Assembly (NCBI RefSeq): GCF_029784135.1 | Contig: NC_073745.1 | Location: 243,501,624 to 243,565,623 of the forward strand | Origin: Toxorhynchites rutilus septentrionalis | Taxonomy: Eukaryota; Arthropoda; Insecta; Diptera; Culicidae | Direction of reading: 5' to 3' | DNA length: 64,000 nucleotides | Part shown: one piece after another, positions 10,600 to 21,139 of the stretch | Layout of the letters: every line of letters begins with the position of its first letter | How positions within the stretch are numbered: position 1 is the stretch's first letter | Program-made: the position numbers and the translations under genes | The notes under the pieces: generated by a model | Told to the model about the DNA's origin: nothing | The model's database searches: none | What the model saw: only the letters and a program-made list of their open reading frames with translations

Positions 10600-11074
10600 C
10601 AAAGGCGCGCAACGTACGGGGCAAAAGTGCGCACTTATTGTATTGCACTTCTGAGGTAAATTGTAACAAAAATAATTGCTTTATCATTACCAGCGGGAGA
10701 AGCACCATTACTAGAGTGTGTAGACACCATCCAGTGTGGAGAAAAGGGGTGTTGTATGATGTTTTATGGGTGGAGATGGGTGGCTGTTTTGGTCGAACAT
10801 ACCACGTGGAAATTTTTGGGAGGTTGGAGATACTGCGTTGAGAAGACGAACGTTAAGAATGTTAGGGCCATTGAGAGCTTCGACTATTGTTTCTTCTTCG
10901 AATCCCAATTACTCGCGTCGCTGTGCAGTCGCCTACCATAATTCCAGCAACGTTTTCAACAACGTGGGCATTGAACCTACACACGTGCTCTCCAGTCGGT
11001 TTTTTATTGGGATTGATAACAATAGCGTAATTGTCACTTTGCAATCCGAGCATGTGTGATTTGAAGAATTCCAA
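10600..11074 (-). pseudogene. possible Helitron replicase fragment
   Basis: The minus-strand frame at 11074-10862 reads SDNYAIVINPNKKPTGEH, then RFNAHVVENVAGIMVGD, then a RRRN run. The order (IVI...P.GEH.RRFN.P.V..VA.IMVG) resembles the stretch just before and at the start of the Helitron-like N-terminal domain of Rep/helicase proteins. A second frame (10908-10711) continues with HPSPPIKHHTTPLFS but shows no further motif. No Rep HUH motif or helicase motif is visible and no Helitron end was found. The assignment is therefore tentative; another retroelement scrap is possible. Confidence 0.4.
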
Positions 11075-12044
11075 TAGTTTATTGTGATTTTTTTCTGCAT
11101 AAGGTCATTTAAATAGCTATTGCCTATACGGTAATCGGTATTCTAGCGTTATCATTTATGGTTTACGATCTATTCTCATGCCTACCAAGTTTTTTGTGTA
11201 CAATTTCATAAGAATCCGTTGAGCCGATTTGGAGGAGTTCGACCACGAACATCGTGACACAAGATATTTATATGTATAGATTGTTTTGCAGCAAACCAGA
11301 AACGTCTCGAAAAGGCTTAGCATCCGAAGGTGAACGTAGCGATATACTTCTAGTTTCTTAGGAAAACTGGCTCAAAAGTTTCATTCTCAAATGGTTGGAG
11401 AGGGTGAACACGATCGTGGGTACGTTAACAAATTTATCAAGTGGTATGGCATACGCCTAGTTTTGATAACCGGGAATAAGGTTTCCAATTTCATTAGGGT
11501 CATTGGAAGAGTTCTCTGTGAGAATGTGAAAACGGAATTTGCAATCATGTCAAATATGCAGCGCAAACCAGAGTGCTCTATACCGTCACTCTACCTAAGG
11601 TATTGTATTATAGAGGTATTGTATTATAGAGACTTTAAACTTTTGCAGTTCATTCGTCTCTAGCCTTGAGAAAGGACCTTTGAAAACTCTACTCTACTCC
11701 AGCGCTACCACCTCCACCCTCTTGCCTTGAGAAAGGCACTCGATCCCTCGCCGTCCAGCTCGTCCAGCAACGATGTTGTCCAGTCGGTGTCCCCCCATGA
11801 TGGCACTTAAGTGTTTTTTAGACTTAATACACCAATTGATACATAGTTAGATTGGTCGTTTGTCTTTGTCATCACCCGATAATCATATTAGTCTAACTAA
11901 TTATTTCTCTCAGTATGACGATTAATCGATTAATCGATTGTTTGGGGCGATTAATCGTATCGAATAGCAAACTGCTGAAAAGTATTCGATTAGCTGATGA
12001 ACGATTAATTTCAAAAATCAGGGATCACTATTTGCAATGTCGAT
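11075..12044. other. unassigned sequence with short direct and inverted motifs
   Basis: No gene recognised. GGTATTGTATTATAGA is duplicated in tandem at about 11598-11632. Two GCCTTGAGAAAGG motifs occur near 11664 and 11724, the second forming TGCCTT-GAGA-AAGGCA. At 11925-12015 there is a cluster of ATTAATCG motifs similar to the subterminal regions of the hAT at 5759-6550, which may be an end of a related hAT. Confidence 0.45.
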
Positions 12045-12445
12045 TTCTCCAACGTTACTTGGTTTTGAAGTTTGTGTTAGGGAACACATTTCGGAGAGAA
12101 CAAAAATCCCCCTACTTTCGTGTATTTGAAATTCCGATTTCCCCAAGGCTGCTTGGTTTTGAAGTCTGTGTTGGGGAAACCGTAAAGCAGGCCAATCGAA
12201 ACGAGGCAGTTAAGGTGTTTGTATAACGCTTAACATTTTACAGTTATTCAATTATTTATCTAATGAAAAATAACATTTTATTAATTGCGATAGATGCGAA
12301 ACATCTTTCCGATCCAGTAGAAAATGTTCGAGTTATAAGCATTCGTAATCTTGCATTTTTTTCTGCATGTTCAGTGTTTATGTTTTCATTTTACCCCCCA
12401 TATATTCCGGTTAGATGTAGTCCCACGTCAAAAAAATTGAGTTGG
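12045..12445 (+). repeat. repeat P, copy C (3' part)
   Basis: Two ~94-bp units with GAAGTCTGTGTTGGGGAAAC-type cores (12067 and 12161), followed by the TTTTACAGTTATTCAATT block and a right end with TAGATGTAGTCCCACGTC, match copies A and B. The left part present in copies A and B is missing here. Confidence 0.7.
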
Positions 12446-12487
12446 ACAGAAAAAAATATTAAAAACAAGTGATGTCATACTGAAAAT

Positions 12488-12750
12488 GTCAAATTTCGCA
12501 ACGAAAATCCTGGACTTTCCGTTTGTGAGTTGGCAGAAGTGTTAAACAAGTCTAAATTCACGGCATGAAACGATTTCAAAAACTCCAGACAATCAAAACC
12601 CAGGAATGGCGAAAAGCAAAGGCAGTTGATCATCAAATTCATTCGCACACTGGATTTTTTCACAAAAATGGATCCCGAAGTTCTCATTGAGAGACGCGCC
12701 TTGGCCGATTGAGAAATACTGGTGGAAGGCCAACTGAAGAACAAAATGGA
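12488..12750 (+). pseudogene. Tc1-like transposase N-terminal relic
   Basis: One plus-strand frame reads NENPGLSVCELAEVLNKSKF followed by a stop and FKNSRQSKPRNGEK, with a later DFFTKMDPEVLIERRALAD block. The first part parallels the helix-turn-helix start of the DD37E transposase at 62225 (FENPELSHRDIGKMLG). No catalytic motif survives and no terminal repeats were found, so this is a weakly supported relic. Confidence 0.45.
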
Positions 12751-14224
12751 AACAAAATTTATATTAGATAATCAAGCTTCAACATCTATGAACTTCAGTT
12801 TTGACCATGTAAAAATGTTTGTGGAAATGGACATTGGCTACCGCTTTTAAAAATCCAATAAACAACATTCATTCAACATCAAATGTCTACAACGGTTCAT
12901 AAAACGATAAATAAACAGCTCGGAATAGTCTTCGACAGTCATACCCCATGTCTTCCGTGCAGCGATAAATCCACCAACAACAACAAACAATCCTCCTTGC
13001 CGAGGAAAGCATCTTGATTTACAGTTGTTTACGATTAATAGCAGATTTTGCGCAAAAAAACTAACCCAAATCAAATTCTCCTCTGCACCAGAGTTCCAGA
13101 ATGAGACACAACCAGCCGATATATACACAGCCACTAACAGACACATTCCGGGCGATTGGCGCTCAGAAAGGGAGAAAAATACCAACCAGGCATCATATTT
13201 CACACAAAATCAAACAAAAATTTAATTTAGCTGTAACAAGTTTCCCTTTCTGCACGCTTGTTCCGACGACTCCTCGACTCGAGCGGCACAACGCTTTCGG
13301 AAGGAAGAAACGCGCAGCTTGAATAAAACATGTCCCCTCCATTGTATTTACTATTTTCTCTCCCCTCGACACGACTCCGTGGAAGCAATAATAGCAGCAG
13401 GAGCAGCAGCAGGCAAAAAAAGATTGGTGACGCGGAGACACGCTACGGGACCCCTTATTTTCGATTCGACTGCGAGGAAAACGTGAATAGACAGGCCGAA
13501 CGGAGAGAGGATATAGTAGACGGGCTCATTCCATATTCAGCGTAAACAAAATCGCGTGCATCGTCAAAACTAATTGCAGTCTATTGAACTTGTAGCCGGA
13601 TAGACTGTCAAGGTGCGTTTGTCGCATGACACGAACATATCCGATATTGTTCGGTTGTTTTTGCTTGACGAAATTTGAAACAGAAAAACTTCCGATAAAT
13701 AATGAATGAAATTGAGGTACATTGTTTTCTACACACAACTCTAGCATTAATAAATGAACACATGTCGTCTTAAAAATAATAAAAATAATAATTATTATAC
13801 GGAATTGTGGTCCAATGAAACAAAGTGAGTACAAATGGATATGAAAACAGTCAAGCATCTAAGCTTGTTGTCTTGTTCGTAATACCAACTCCACATAGCG
13901 AAGAAGTTGGATTCAAGAAGCACTTCCTGCCCGTCGGATATAGCCGATCCAGCATTTAAAAAATCCTCTCCCTTCTTGCGAAAGGCGAAAGGCCGATGAT
14001 GCTGCGCGGCCGTAAGGGTCAGCAGAAGTTGAAAAGGAAGACCGAGAGTAAGGTGTCCTCATAGTTCCGCACCTTGAGCTGGGAGGTTGACCAAAATGGA
14101 TATTTTTATGCGGGAGCGACAGTCGAGACGGACCGTGTCTGAGTAGCGGCCAATCGACCAGAAGTAGCGGCAGAAGGTGCTGATGAAAAACATATTTACG
14201 ATGAAACGCGACGAGATAACAGAT
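12751..14224. other. unassigned sequence, moderately GC-rich
   Basis: No gene recognised. Overlapping ORFs on both strands at 12847-13545 look like a consequence of base composition, and they carry no domain. A run of AGCAGGAGCAGCAGC-like trinucleotides lies near 13395. The stretch from about 13960 may include the decayed 5' part of the Tc1-like relic that becomes readable at 14225. Confidence 0.45.
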
Positions 14225-14740
14225 AATGGATGATGAGATCATCCATCTCAAAGTCGGCAACGACTGGTAGCGGATCTCCCACCCCAAGTTCTCGAAGAAG
14301 GCCCTTCTGTGGCTAACGATCAGCGAGAAGAGACTGTTCAATCCGAGGTTCTTTCCTTCAGGGCTTGCGGCGAACGGAGAGATATACAGTACGAAGTGCC
14401 TGCCGGAAGTTGCTTGCATCAAGAAGTATCACGCGAAGGAAGATGTGGTCTTTTGGTTGGACTTGGCGTCGCCTCATTATGCAAAGCGGAAGAGCTGGAA
14501 GAGATGAAACGACTGAAGATATACGTTGTACCAAAGACCATTCCCAACTGCGACCGATAGAATATTTTCGGGTCAACCTAAAACAGTGGATGTATTCCAA
14601 TAATTTATCAGCCAAAATGGAGGAACAGTTGATCGCCTAAGCCACGAAAGAGCTAAAGAACATGCCAACAACCTTCTTTGCATCGGTCATGGCTAATGTT
14701 CCAATCAACTACAATTTTGTAGAAGGAAAAATAAACGTAG
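14225..14740 (+). pseudogene. Tc1/mariner DD37E-type transposase relic
   Basis: Plus-strand frames read MDDEIIHLKVGNDW (first catalytic D region), FSKKALLWLTISEK, NGEIYSTKCLPEV, KKYHAKEDVVFWLDLASPHY (second D) and, after frame changes, PIEYF (E) with the tail ELKNMPTTFFASVMANVPIN. The motif order and spacing parallel the DD37E element at 62225, with small losses between the second D and the E. There are several stops and frameshifts. The large minus-strand ORF over this area (14422-13913) is its antisense shadow. Confidence 0.7.
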
Positions 14741-15344
14741 GATAAAAGGAAAATTTGGTCCATTAAATTATTTTTTGTTGTTTTTTTTTCATCGACATCG
14801 GAAATTAGTAGTACATTTTATTAATACATACGCATTGAAAAATAGACTACTAAAATATTTTTCAAAAAACTGGACGATTGCTTTCAAAAATTAGAAGAAA
14901 ACTGGATCCTGTAAAACCGTTTTCTTCTTAAAAGATCGGCTAGAAAGATTGTTTTACCGTTCCAATGCTTCTAGATTTTCCATCTAAGCTTCGTAGCTTC
15001 GCGTAGTAGGTCGAAGGCACAAAGGACCCCTTTAAGGACAGAAGGAGAAGGTGGCTGATATACCACCTTCTCCTTCTTTTGAAGACAGAACATTGTCAGC
15101 CGTAATCCTCCACTGACTACTTTGCCCCCAATTAATAAAGTAATTTCTAAACTAATTTTTCCGAGAAATTCCTTAGATTTAAAACTCAAAACTACGGCTA
15201 CCGAGAGAGCAGTTTTTGTTTTTATTTATATTTTGACATGCGACAGCTCCACTGAAATATAGGGTGACTCAAAAGTCATGAAATTCTTCAATCATAAGGC
15301 AACTATCAATAGTCAATAGTCAATAGTTCTCATTCAAAAAATCA
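14741..15344. other. unassigned sequence with one perfect hairpin
   Basis: No gene recognised. The stretch contains the 15-bp stem hairpin at 15040-15077 and a short triple repeat of CAATAGT at about 15306-15330. Confidence 0.45.
15040..15077. repeat. perfect hairpin, 15-bp stem
   Basis: AGAAGGAGAAGGTGG at 15040-15054 pairs without mismatch with CCACCTTCTCCTTCT at 15063-15077. The loop is CTGATATA. No T-run terminator or flanking gene gives it an obvious role. Confidence 0.8.
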
Positions 15345-15389
15345 CAAAAGTTCATTATTTTTCGATCTTCCAGACAGAGATCCCCCCTT
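15345..15389 (+). mobile_element. right-end fragment of the 718-bp MITE family
   Basis: TTTTTCGATCTTCCAGACAG followed by AGATCCCCCCTTA matches the right end of the element at 9153-9870, including the AAAATCACnAAA block just before it. The rest of the element is absent. Confidence 0.6.
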
Positions 15390-15660
15390 AAAACTAAAAA
15401 CTCTTTAAATGACCATGAGAAAATGATATCCAATTGATGCTAACGGAAGCAAGGATTTTACGTTCGTATCAGTTAAAGTCAATGGAGCACTTTTCTGAAC
15501 TTTAGAATGATTAAGATCTATAATATCTATATAAACTCAAAGCCAACATAGTGCGCGGGATCTATGAACTATATTGGGTAATTTTTCTTGCTATAAATAT
15601 TGCACCAGTCGTGGGTGAAATGTTAGATCAATTGGTCTGATCTTCAGATTTTTTAGGATC

Positions 15661-15903
15661 TATACCCAAAATTGATTTTTAGCTCATGTTTTGTCATCCC
15701 GATTTCTGACATTAAATGAGACATAACATAACAGAGAATGTCATGACTCACAGATACTGGTAAACATTTCTATAATATACATGGTACAGCAATATAAGAT
15801 TAAGCGAGCGAAACAAAAGACAAATATGCTTTCCGCATACTTTGCCACATACACGGCCCATGCCGAGATAGATATTGTTCTTCTCCATACGCTCCTTTTT
15901 GAA
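15661..15903 (+). repeat. repeat X, copy 2, left part
   Basis: Closely matches 3659-3900, including CATACACGGCCCA and GATAGATATTGTTC. It breaks off at GCTCCTTTTT, and the continuation (TTTACTCTTAGAAAAC) resumes at 17650. A nest of other elements has been inserted between. Confidence 0.75.
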
Positions 15904-16381
15904 CGGTTTTATTTAGCTTGCCCTGTAATATGTTTGTATGTTTGTATGTTTGTAACATGTTTGTCTGTAGCGCTAATCCACATTAATAGAAACTTGACCC
16001 CCCTTTTGTTGACCGATTGATCTGAAATTTGGAACACAGCTTTATCTCTGTAGTCTGTATAAAACTGCGAATTTCATGATTTCGAAAATCCAAGATGGCG
16101 GCCGCTACAAAATGGCTTATCACATATTTTCTCAAAACCTCATCGATTTGGGTTTTCCAAAACCCCATCGATATGAGTATCAAATGAAAGGGCTTGACTA
16201 GTAGAACACAGTTATTTATGAAAAATGCAGATCCAAGATGGCTGCCACTACAAAATGGCGGACTACATATTTTCTCAAAACCCCATTAGTATGGGTATCA
16301 AATGAAAGAGCTTGAATGGTGGATCACAGTAGATCGTGAAAAATCCAAAACTAAGATGGCCGCAATCACAATATAGCAAAT
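15904..16381 (+). repeat. ~125-bp-unit array, forward arm
   Basis: The arm opens ACGGTTTTATTTAGCTTG, then a TGTTTGTA repeat, then units carrying AAATCCAAGATGGCGGCCGC, CATATTTTCTCAAAACC, GGGTATCAAATGAAAG and CTTGACTAGTAGAACACAG. About two and a half units are present. The same units recur in opposite orientation at 18576-19195, so the pair forms an inverted arrangement around 2.2 kb. Confidence 0.75.
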
Positions 16382-16383
16382 TA

Positions 16384-17017
16384 CCGTTCCGAATCATATT
16401 TCGAACGCTTAAGGCATATGATGCAGAAAACAGATCTAGACTTTATGCACAGGTATTATTTGGTAGATATTTTTAATAAATTAGTTCAATATGCTTTCAA
16501 GCTTTCTTTGGTACCTATTTGATTGAAAACATAATGAAATCATCGAATAAAAAGCTTTTCAAATGAAGCGAATAAGAATCAAACTTCGGACACTAAATCA
16601 AATTTTGGACAGATTGAATTCAAATTTCGGACACTTTATTTTGTAACTTTATGAACGAAAATTACATTACACTTGATTATATTCTATAGTCAACTGCGAA
16701 ACACTTACCAAGCAATCACAGTAAACTGTTAACGATGATGAGAACTGATGAAACACGGGAGAAACTTAAATATTTATGAACGGGTAAATTCTACGTGCTC
16801 ACGCAAAACAAACGTCAAACATAAACGATAGTGAGTGATGCTGTCGATTTTTTTCCTTCTATGTAATAATTCAAATGTTATTCTCAAACGAAGTGATAGT
16901 GAAACCAAGGAATCACTCTAAAGAAGCAATTGTGATATTAAATTTATAGTTATATCATCAGTGCATCAAGCATTTCAAGATATTAGAACAAAGTGTCCGA
17001 AATATGATTCAGAACGG
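16384..17017. mobile_element. 634-bp TA-flanked MITE
   Basis: The left end CCGTTCCGAATCATATTTCG and the right end (inverted) CCGTTCTGAATCATATTTCG differ at one base and are flanked by TA on both sides. GGACACT motifs recur just inside both ends. There is no coding frame. It is nested between the forward array and the TTAA elements. Confidence 0.75.
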
Positions 17018-17028
17018 TACTTTATTAA

Positions 17029-17408
17029 CACGTTCGACGCCCAACGCGACGTTTTTGAGTTTCTTGCAGAGCCCAACTTGCAATTAAATTATTAAATGAA
17101 GATCAAACTTAGTTTATAGATAACTTTTACATGATCTAGCAATGTTTGTTTTCAATTGAAGACGAATTGATGACATTAACACATGCCAAAGTCATACTAT
17201 AGGGGTTTTGCAAAAAAACTGTAGTACAAACCATCCGTACTATAAATTAATAAAAAGTATAGTATAAACAGTATAATATTATGGTTATGATTTTATTATT
17301 TTTCTTCATCTCCTAGGTACATTTAGGTGCCTATTCTATCAAATACCTTCTAAAAATCCTACTCAATTCGAGCGAGGAAAGTGTCTGGGTGACGGGGCGT
17401 CGAAAGTG
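17029..17408. mobile_element. 380-bp TTAA-flanked MITE (piggyBac-like)
   Basis: The ends are CACGTTCGACGCCC and, inverted, CACTTTCGACGCCC, flanked by TTAA at 17025-17028 and 17409-17412. TTAA target duplication and CAC-type ends are characteristic of the piggyBac superfamily. There is no coding frame, so it is non-autonomous. The TTAA at its right edge is also the left flank of the next element. Confidence 0.7.
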
Positions 17409-17412
17409 TTAA

Positions 17413-17620
17413 ACGGTTTTATTCATCTTGAACTGTTTGTGGTACACGTTGGATTTCCATTATCCACAATCAGCTATTTCATCATATGTCCCACGATTTT
17501 ATTTTAGTCTTGTCAATGCCCTAGACTAATGAAGAAGAGGAGTGATAACTGCTAACAGCTACTTGCCTAATTATTTTTTAGTTTTTAGTACATTATTATG
17601 TATAATCACAATGAAACCGT
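17413..17620. mobile_element. 208-bp TTAA-flanked MITE
   Basis: The ends are ACGGTTTTATTCA and, inverted, ACGGTTTCATTGT, with TTAA on both sides (17409-17412 and 17621-17624). Its end motif resembles the opening of the arrays at 15904 and, inverted, 19195. No coding frame. Confidence 0.65.
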
Positions 17621-17640
17621 TTAACTTAAAAAGTTTTTTT

Positions 17641-17750
17641 ACTCATTTTGTTTACTCTTAGAAAACACGTCCCAACTTCATTTTATTATCAGGTGCAATA
17701 TTATCACGTATTTGCTGAACAACTGCTGAAGCATCATTAGCCATGTGGAT
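17641..17750 (+). repeat. repeat X, copy 2, right part
   Basis: TTTACTCTTAGAAAACACGT and the following ~95 bases match 3905-3999. The copy is cut at ATGTGGAT by the hAT element that begins at 17751. Confidence 0.75.
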
Positions 17751-18575
17751 TAGAGATGGGCAAAACGGTTCATTTCAGTGAGCGGCTCAGAGCCGTGCGC
17801 TCAATGAAAAGAGCCAGCTCATTTGAGCGGCTCGACGGCTCTTTTCAAGGACTGGTTTATTGGGATATGTAAAGAATGGAAAACGTAAAAAATAAGATTT
17901 GAAACAATAATCAGTGCAGAGAAAAGTAAAAATATTACTTTACTGAAGGTTTTCTCTGATATATTTCCATCACAATGATCTTCATTATTTTTTATTTATA
18001 AACATTATCTTTTCAATGCCTGATGGAAGTCTACCACATCTTTCACTGCAAACTTGTCTTGCTTTCGGAAAAAACTCACTCACATGGTACTGAAGTCACC
18101 GGAATACATAATATTAAAAAAAAGATAGAGCCGCGGAGAGATAGATTTCCTTTCATTCCACCAAAACGAAACGCTTCGTCTCAGCAAATGTGGTTCCGCT
18201 AAATGTGTATCTACAATAGATGTTGCAGCAGCTTTTGGATCATTTGAGGATCGAAGATTGCCAACCAATGCATCAAACTTCTCCCATACAGATGACAGCG
18301 CTTCATCACCAACGATTTGTGGTAGTTTCGTAGGTATGCATTCTATGGATGTCATTTTTAGCATCCTTATCAACGACTGGTGTGCATAGTTGTACTTTTT
18401 GTTATCCTCAAAATCATGCTACTTGAAGCGAGGATCTAGCAGTATTTGCTAGGCCACTAATTCGTCTGACTCAAGATTTGTAGATCGCTGGTAAAGCTCC
18501 GAAATCAATTCATACAGAGCTTTTTTATAATCACTACAACTGATTTCACTTCACTTGTCATATTAGCCAAATAAT
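17751..18575 (-). mobile_element. hAT element, right end missing
   Basis: The terminus TAGAGATGGGCAAAACGG directly follows ATGTGGAT, the uninterrupted target seen in repeat X copy 1 at 3992. AGAGCCGT/AGCGGCTC motifs repeat in the subterminal region. A hAT transposase C-terminal region lies on the minus strand inside. The other end and the second 8-bp duplication are not found before the inverted array starts at about 18576. Confidence 0.8.
18080..18556 (-). pseudogene. hAT transposase C-terminal remnant
   Basis: Minus-strand reading from 18556 gives LYELISELYQRS, then ILLDPRFK, then IRMLKMTS and ending with the hAT dimerisation block SFWWNERKSISPRLYLFFN. In-frame TAGs occur before ILLDPRFK and just after it. 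The conserved C-terminal dimerisation domain is the usual hallmark of hAT transposases. The N-terminal zinc finger and the catalytic DDE residues are absent. It is a dead remnant. Confidence 0.8.
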
Positions 18576-19195
18576 TTCATTCGATACCCATATGCGGGTT
18601 GGATTTATCATAAATAACTGTGATTTACTAGTCAAGCCCGTTCATCTGATACCCATATAATGGGTTTTCAGAAGAAATGTAGTCTGTCATTTCGTAACGG
18701 TCGCCATTTTTTATTTACATTTTTCATGAATTACTGTGTTCTACTAGTCAAGCCCTCTCATTTGATACCCATATTGATGCGGTTTTGGCAAAATATGTAG
18801 TCTGTCATTTTATAACGGCCACCATCTTGGATTTCCATTTTACATAAATAACTCTGTGTTCTACTAGTCTAATCCTCTCATTAGATACGCATATTGAAAA
18901 TACATATTTCGCCATTTTGGGGTGGCGGCCATTTTGGATTTGCATTTCTCATAAATAACTGTATTCTACTAGTCAAGCCCTTTCATTTGATACCCATATT
19001 GAGGGGGTTTTGATAAAATTTGCAGTCTGCCATTTTGTAACGTCCGCCATCTTGGATTTCCATTTCACATAAATAACTATATTCTACTAGTCGAGCCCTT
19101 TCATTAGATACCCATATTTATGGGGTTTCGAGAAAATATGTAATCCGCCAAAATTTACAAACATACAAACAGTTAAATGAAACCGCTCAAAACGC
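18576..19195 (-). repeat. ~125-bp-unit array, inverted arm
   Basis: About four and a half units on the minus strand carry AAATCCAAGATGGCGG, GGGTATCAAATGAAAGG and CTTGACTAGTAGAA motifs. The outer edge reads, inverted, AGCGGTTTCATTTAACTG and TTTGTATGTTTGT, like the start of the forward arm at 15904. The units are diverged from one another. Confidence 0.75.
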
Positions 19196-21139
19196 AGCAT
19201 GGGAAACATATTCAAAGACAGTGTAGCATGTTGCTGCTTGGGTAGATTGTTACATAAGATAAAAGTTGAGCGATACCATGTTTTTTGAAAAGTATAAGCA
19301 GGAGAAAGATAACACTGAGTTGAGTGTATAAGAAAAAGAGATATCAATCTAAAAGTGGTCAAGGGATAGGGAGGTGGAAAAAGAAATAATGAGTATACAT
19401 TGTAAACTTATTTCACATAAAATGGGTAAAACTAAAGCACAATTAAAAAACTGGATAAAGTTGGGTAATATTGAAAAAAAAGTTTTTCAGACTTCAACTG
19501 GATGACTGGATCGAGGAAAAAAAACTGGAAGAATCTAGTTTAAACTGCGCTATAATTGAGTTAAAGCATAATCCAATTGTAATTAATGAGTTATTTCAGA
19601 TTTTGGTAATTCAAATTATCCTCGTAAGAATAACACGAAGTGAAAGTTTTATTAATATTTATAAAACAGTAGATTCCTGATATCGGATTTTTGTGACTTT
19701 TTTGTGTAATATCACAATTTAAACAGAAATTTTTTTGCATGCTCCCATTTTTTTCATATATTTCTTCTGTGTTTCCGAACAGAGTCTCCAATAACGCATT
19801 TGCCTAAATCACGCCCAAATTATTGGCTCTAGAAGGAATGCTCAGTGCACTGACACACAAGCTTGTTCTTTGCACAAGTATTGCACCGGGCGAGAGTATA
19901 AAGAAATGTAACTTGCGATTTCTATAGTGATCTGTTGCCGTGGTAGTAACTGACAGATGATGGAAAACCGAATACATTTAGAGATAAGGATATAGTATTG
20001 AAAATTCACCTTTGTTCCAAAGAATTCTTAGAACTGGACTCACGTGCTCTATGCCTAAATAATTGTATTGCGTTATATTTAAAGTGTTTCGTACAGAAAA
20101 CCCTATCAACTGAAATTTCCTTTACCGATACAGTGAGTCAAACATTAATAGTTGTAGTTAAATTGGGGGTTTAATCAATTTATTATTCTAACTAGGCTAG
20201 GTTTAGTGCATTGTACCAACGCTCATCTCCACATTGTGAATTCTGCTTATTTGTTCACGGTAAATTGTTGATTGTGAAAAAAATCCTAAATCATAGAATT
20301 TAGACTATGATTTAGGATTCCGTTCAAATTGATCGAGGATTCAATTGTTTCACTCGGGCTAAGCGATAAGAATAAGATAAGAATTTTACGTGAGATGAAT
20401 TGGAATTCATCAAACTGAATTCTAATCTGTAAAAGTCACTTTAGGAAATTAGTAAAACACAAATAAAATCGTTGAGAATTTCGGAAACGACTCTCTCTCT
20501 CTTCGTTGCAAAAGCAACACAAAATATTCCCCGTTTGATTCTACGCAATTCGCTGAGAGATGACAAATAGTGAATTCCTTTCTAATGAAACAATTCTTTC
20601 TATGTTTTAAGAGGCTTCAAACTTTGCAGATCATTCGCCTCCTTTTTTGTATCGACGCAAACTATTCGCCATTTTCGACATCTTTATATTCTGTGAACTG
20701 CTGCGCTGCAAGTGTATGTCCCATTCTGACAAGAAGGCGATAATCTGATAGAGCCAGGTCTGGAGAATATAGCGGGTGCTATAACTTCTCCCGGTTAAGG
20801 GTTTTTATAGCGTCCTTCACGGCTCGATGCTAACTCGATGGATTTCATGGCACCTTCGATTTTACAAGCATTCTTCTCTCCATAACTCGATACCTCCCTT
20901 ACTCGATGTGTTTTGATTCATTTTTCCATGGATTTTCACTTTCCTAACCAGTGATGGTAAAAAATCACATTCAACGATCAATGAATAAGTATATTCCTCT
21001 AGTCGGATGTTTTTAAATCACCCCCAGCAGGCGATGCTCTTTTATACTTCATATGTACACAGAGAGAATACTTGGAACGGTGAGCTACCAAGATCTCAAA
21101 AAAGCAATATGAAAGAGGAATCTTCACTGTATGCACTCT
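19196..21139. other. unassigned sequence
   Basis: No gene recognised. The stretch contains a TATAAAG at 19899, a perfect 15-bp hairpin at 20282-20319 and a CTCTCTCTCT run near 20490. Translations show no domain. Confidence 0.45.
20282..20319. repeat. perfect hairpin, 15-bp stem
   Basis: AATCCTAAATCATAG at 20282-20296 pairs exactly with CTATGATTTAGGATT at 20305-20319, with the loop AATTTAGA. Role unknown. Confidence 0.8.

Noticed and set aside
11723..11738. Histone-type 3' stem-loop (TGCCTTGAGAAAGGCA)
   Set aside because: Stem and loop differ from the histone consensus and no histone coding sequence is nearby.
13913..14422. 169-residue minus-strand ORF
   Set aside because: It is antisense to the decayed DD37E transposase at 14225-14740 and has no domain of its own.
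18576..19195. CRISPR-like array of repeats and spacers
   Set aside because: The units are diverged ~125-bp satellites in eukaryotic DNA without constant short repeats and unique spacers.
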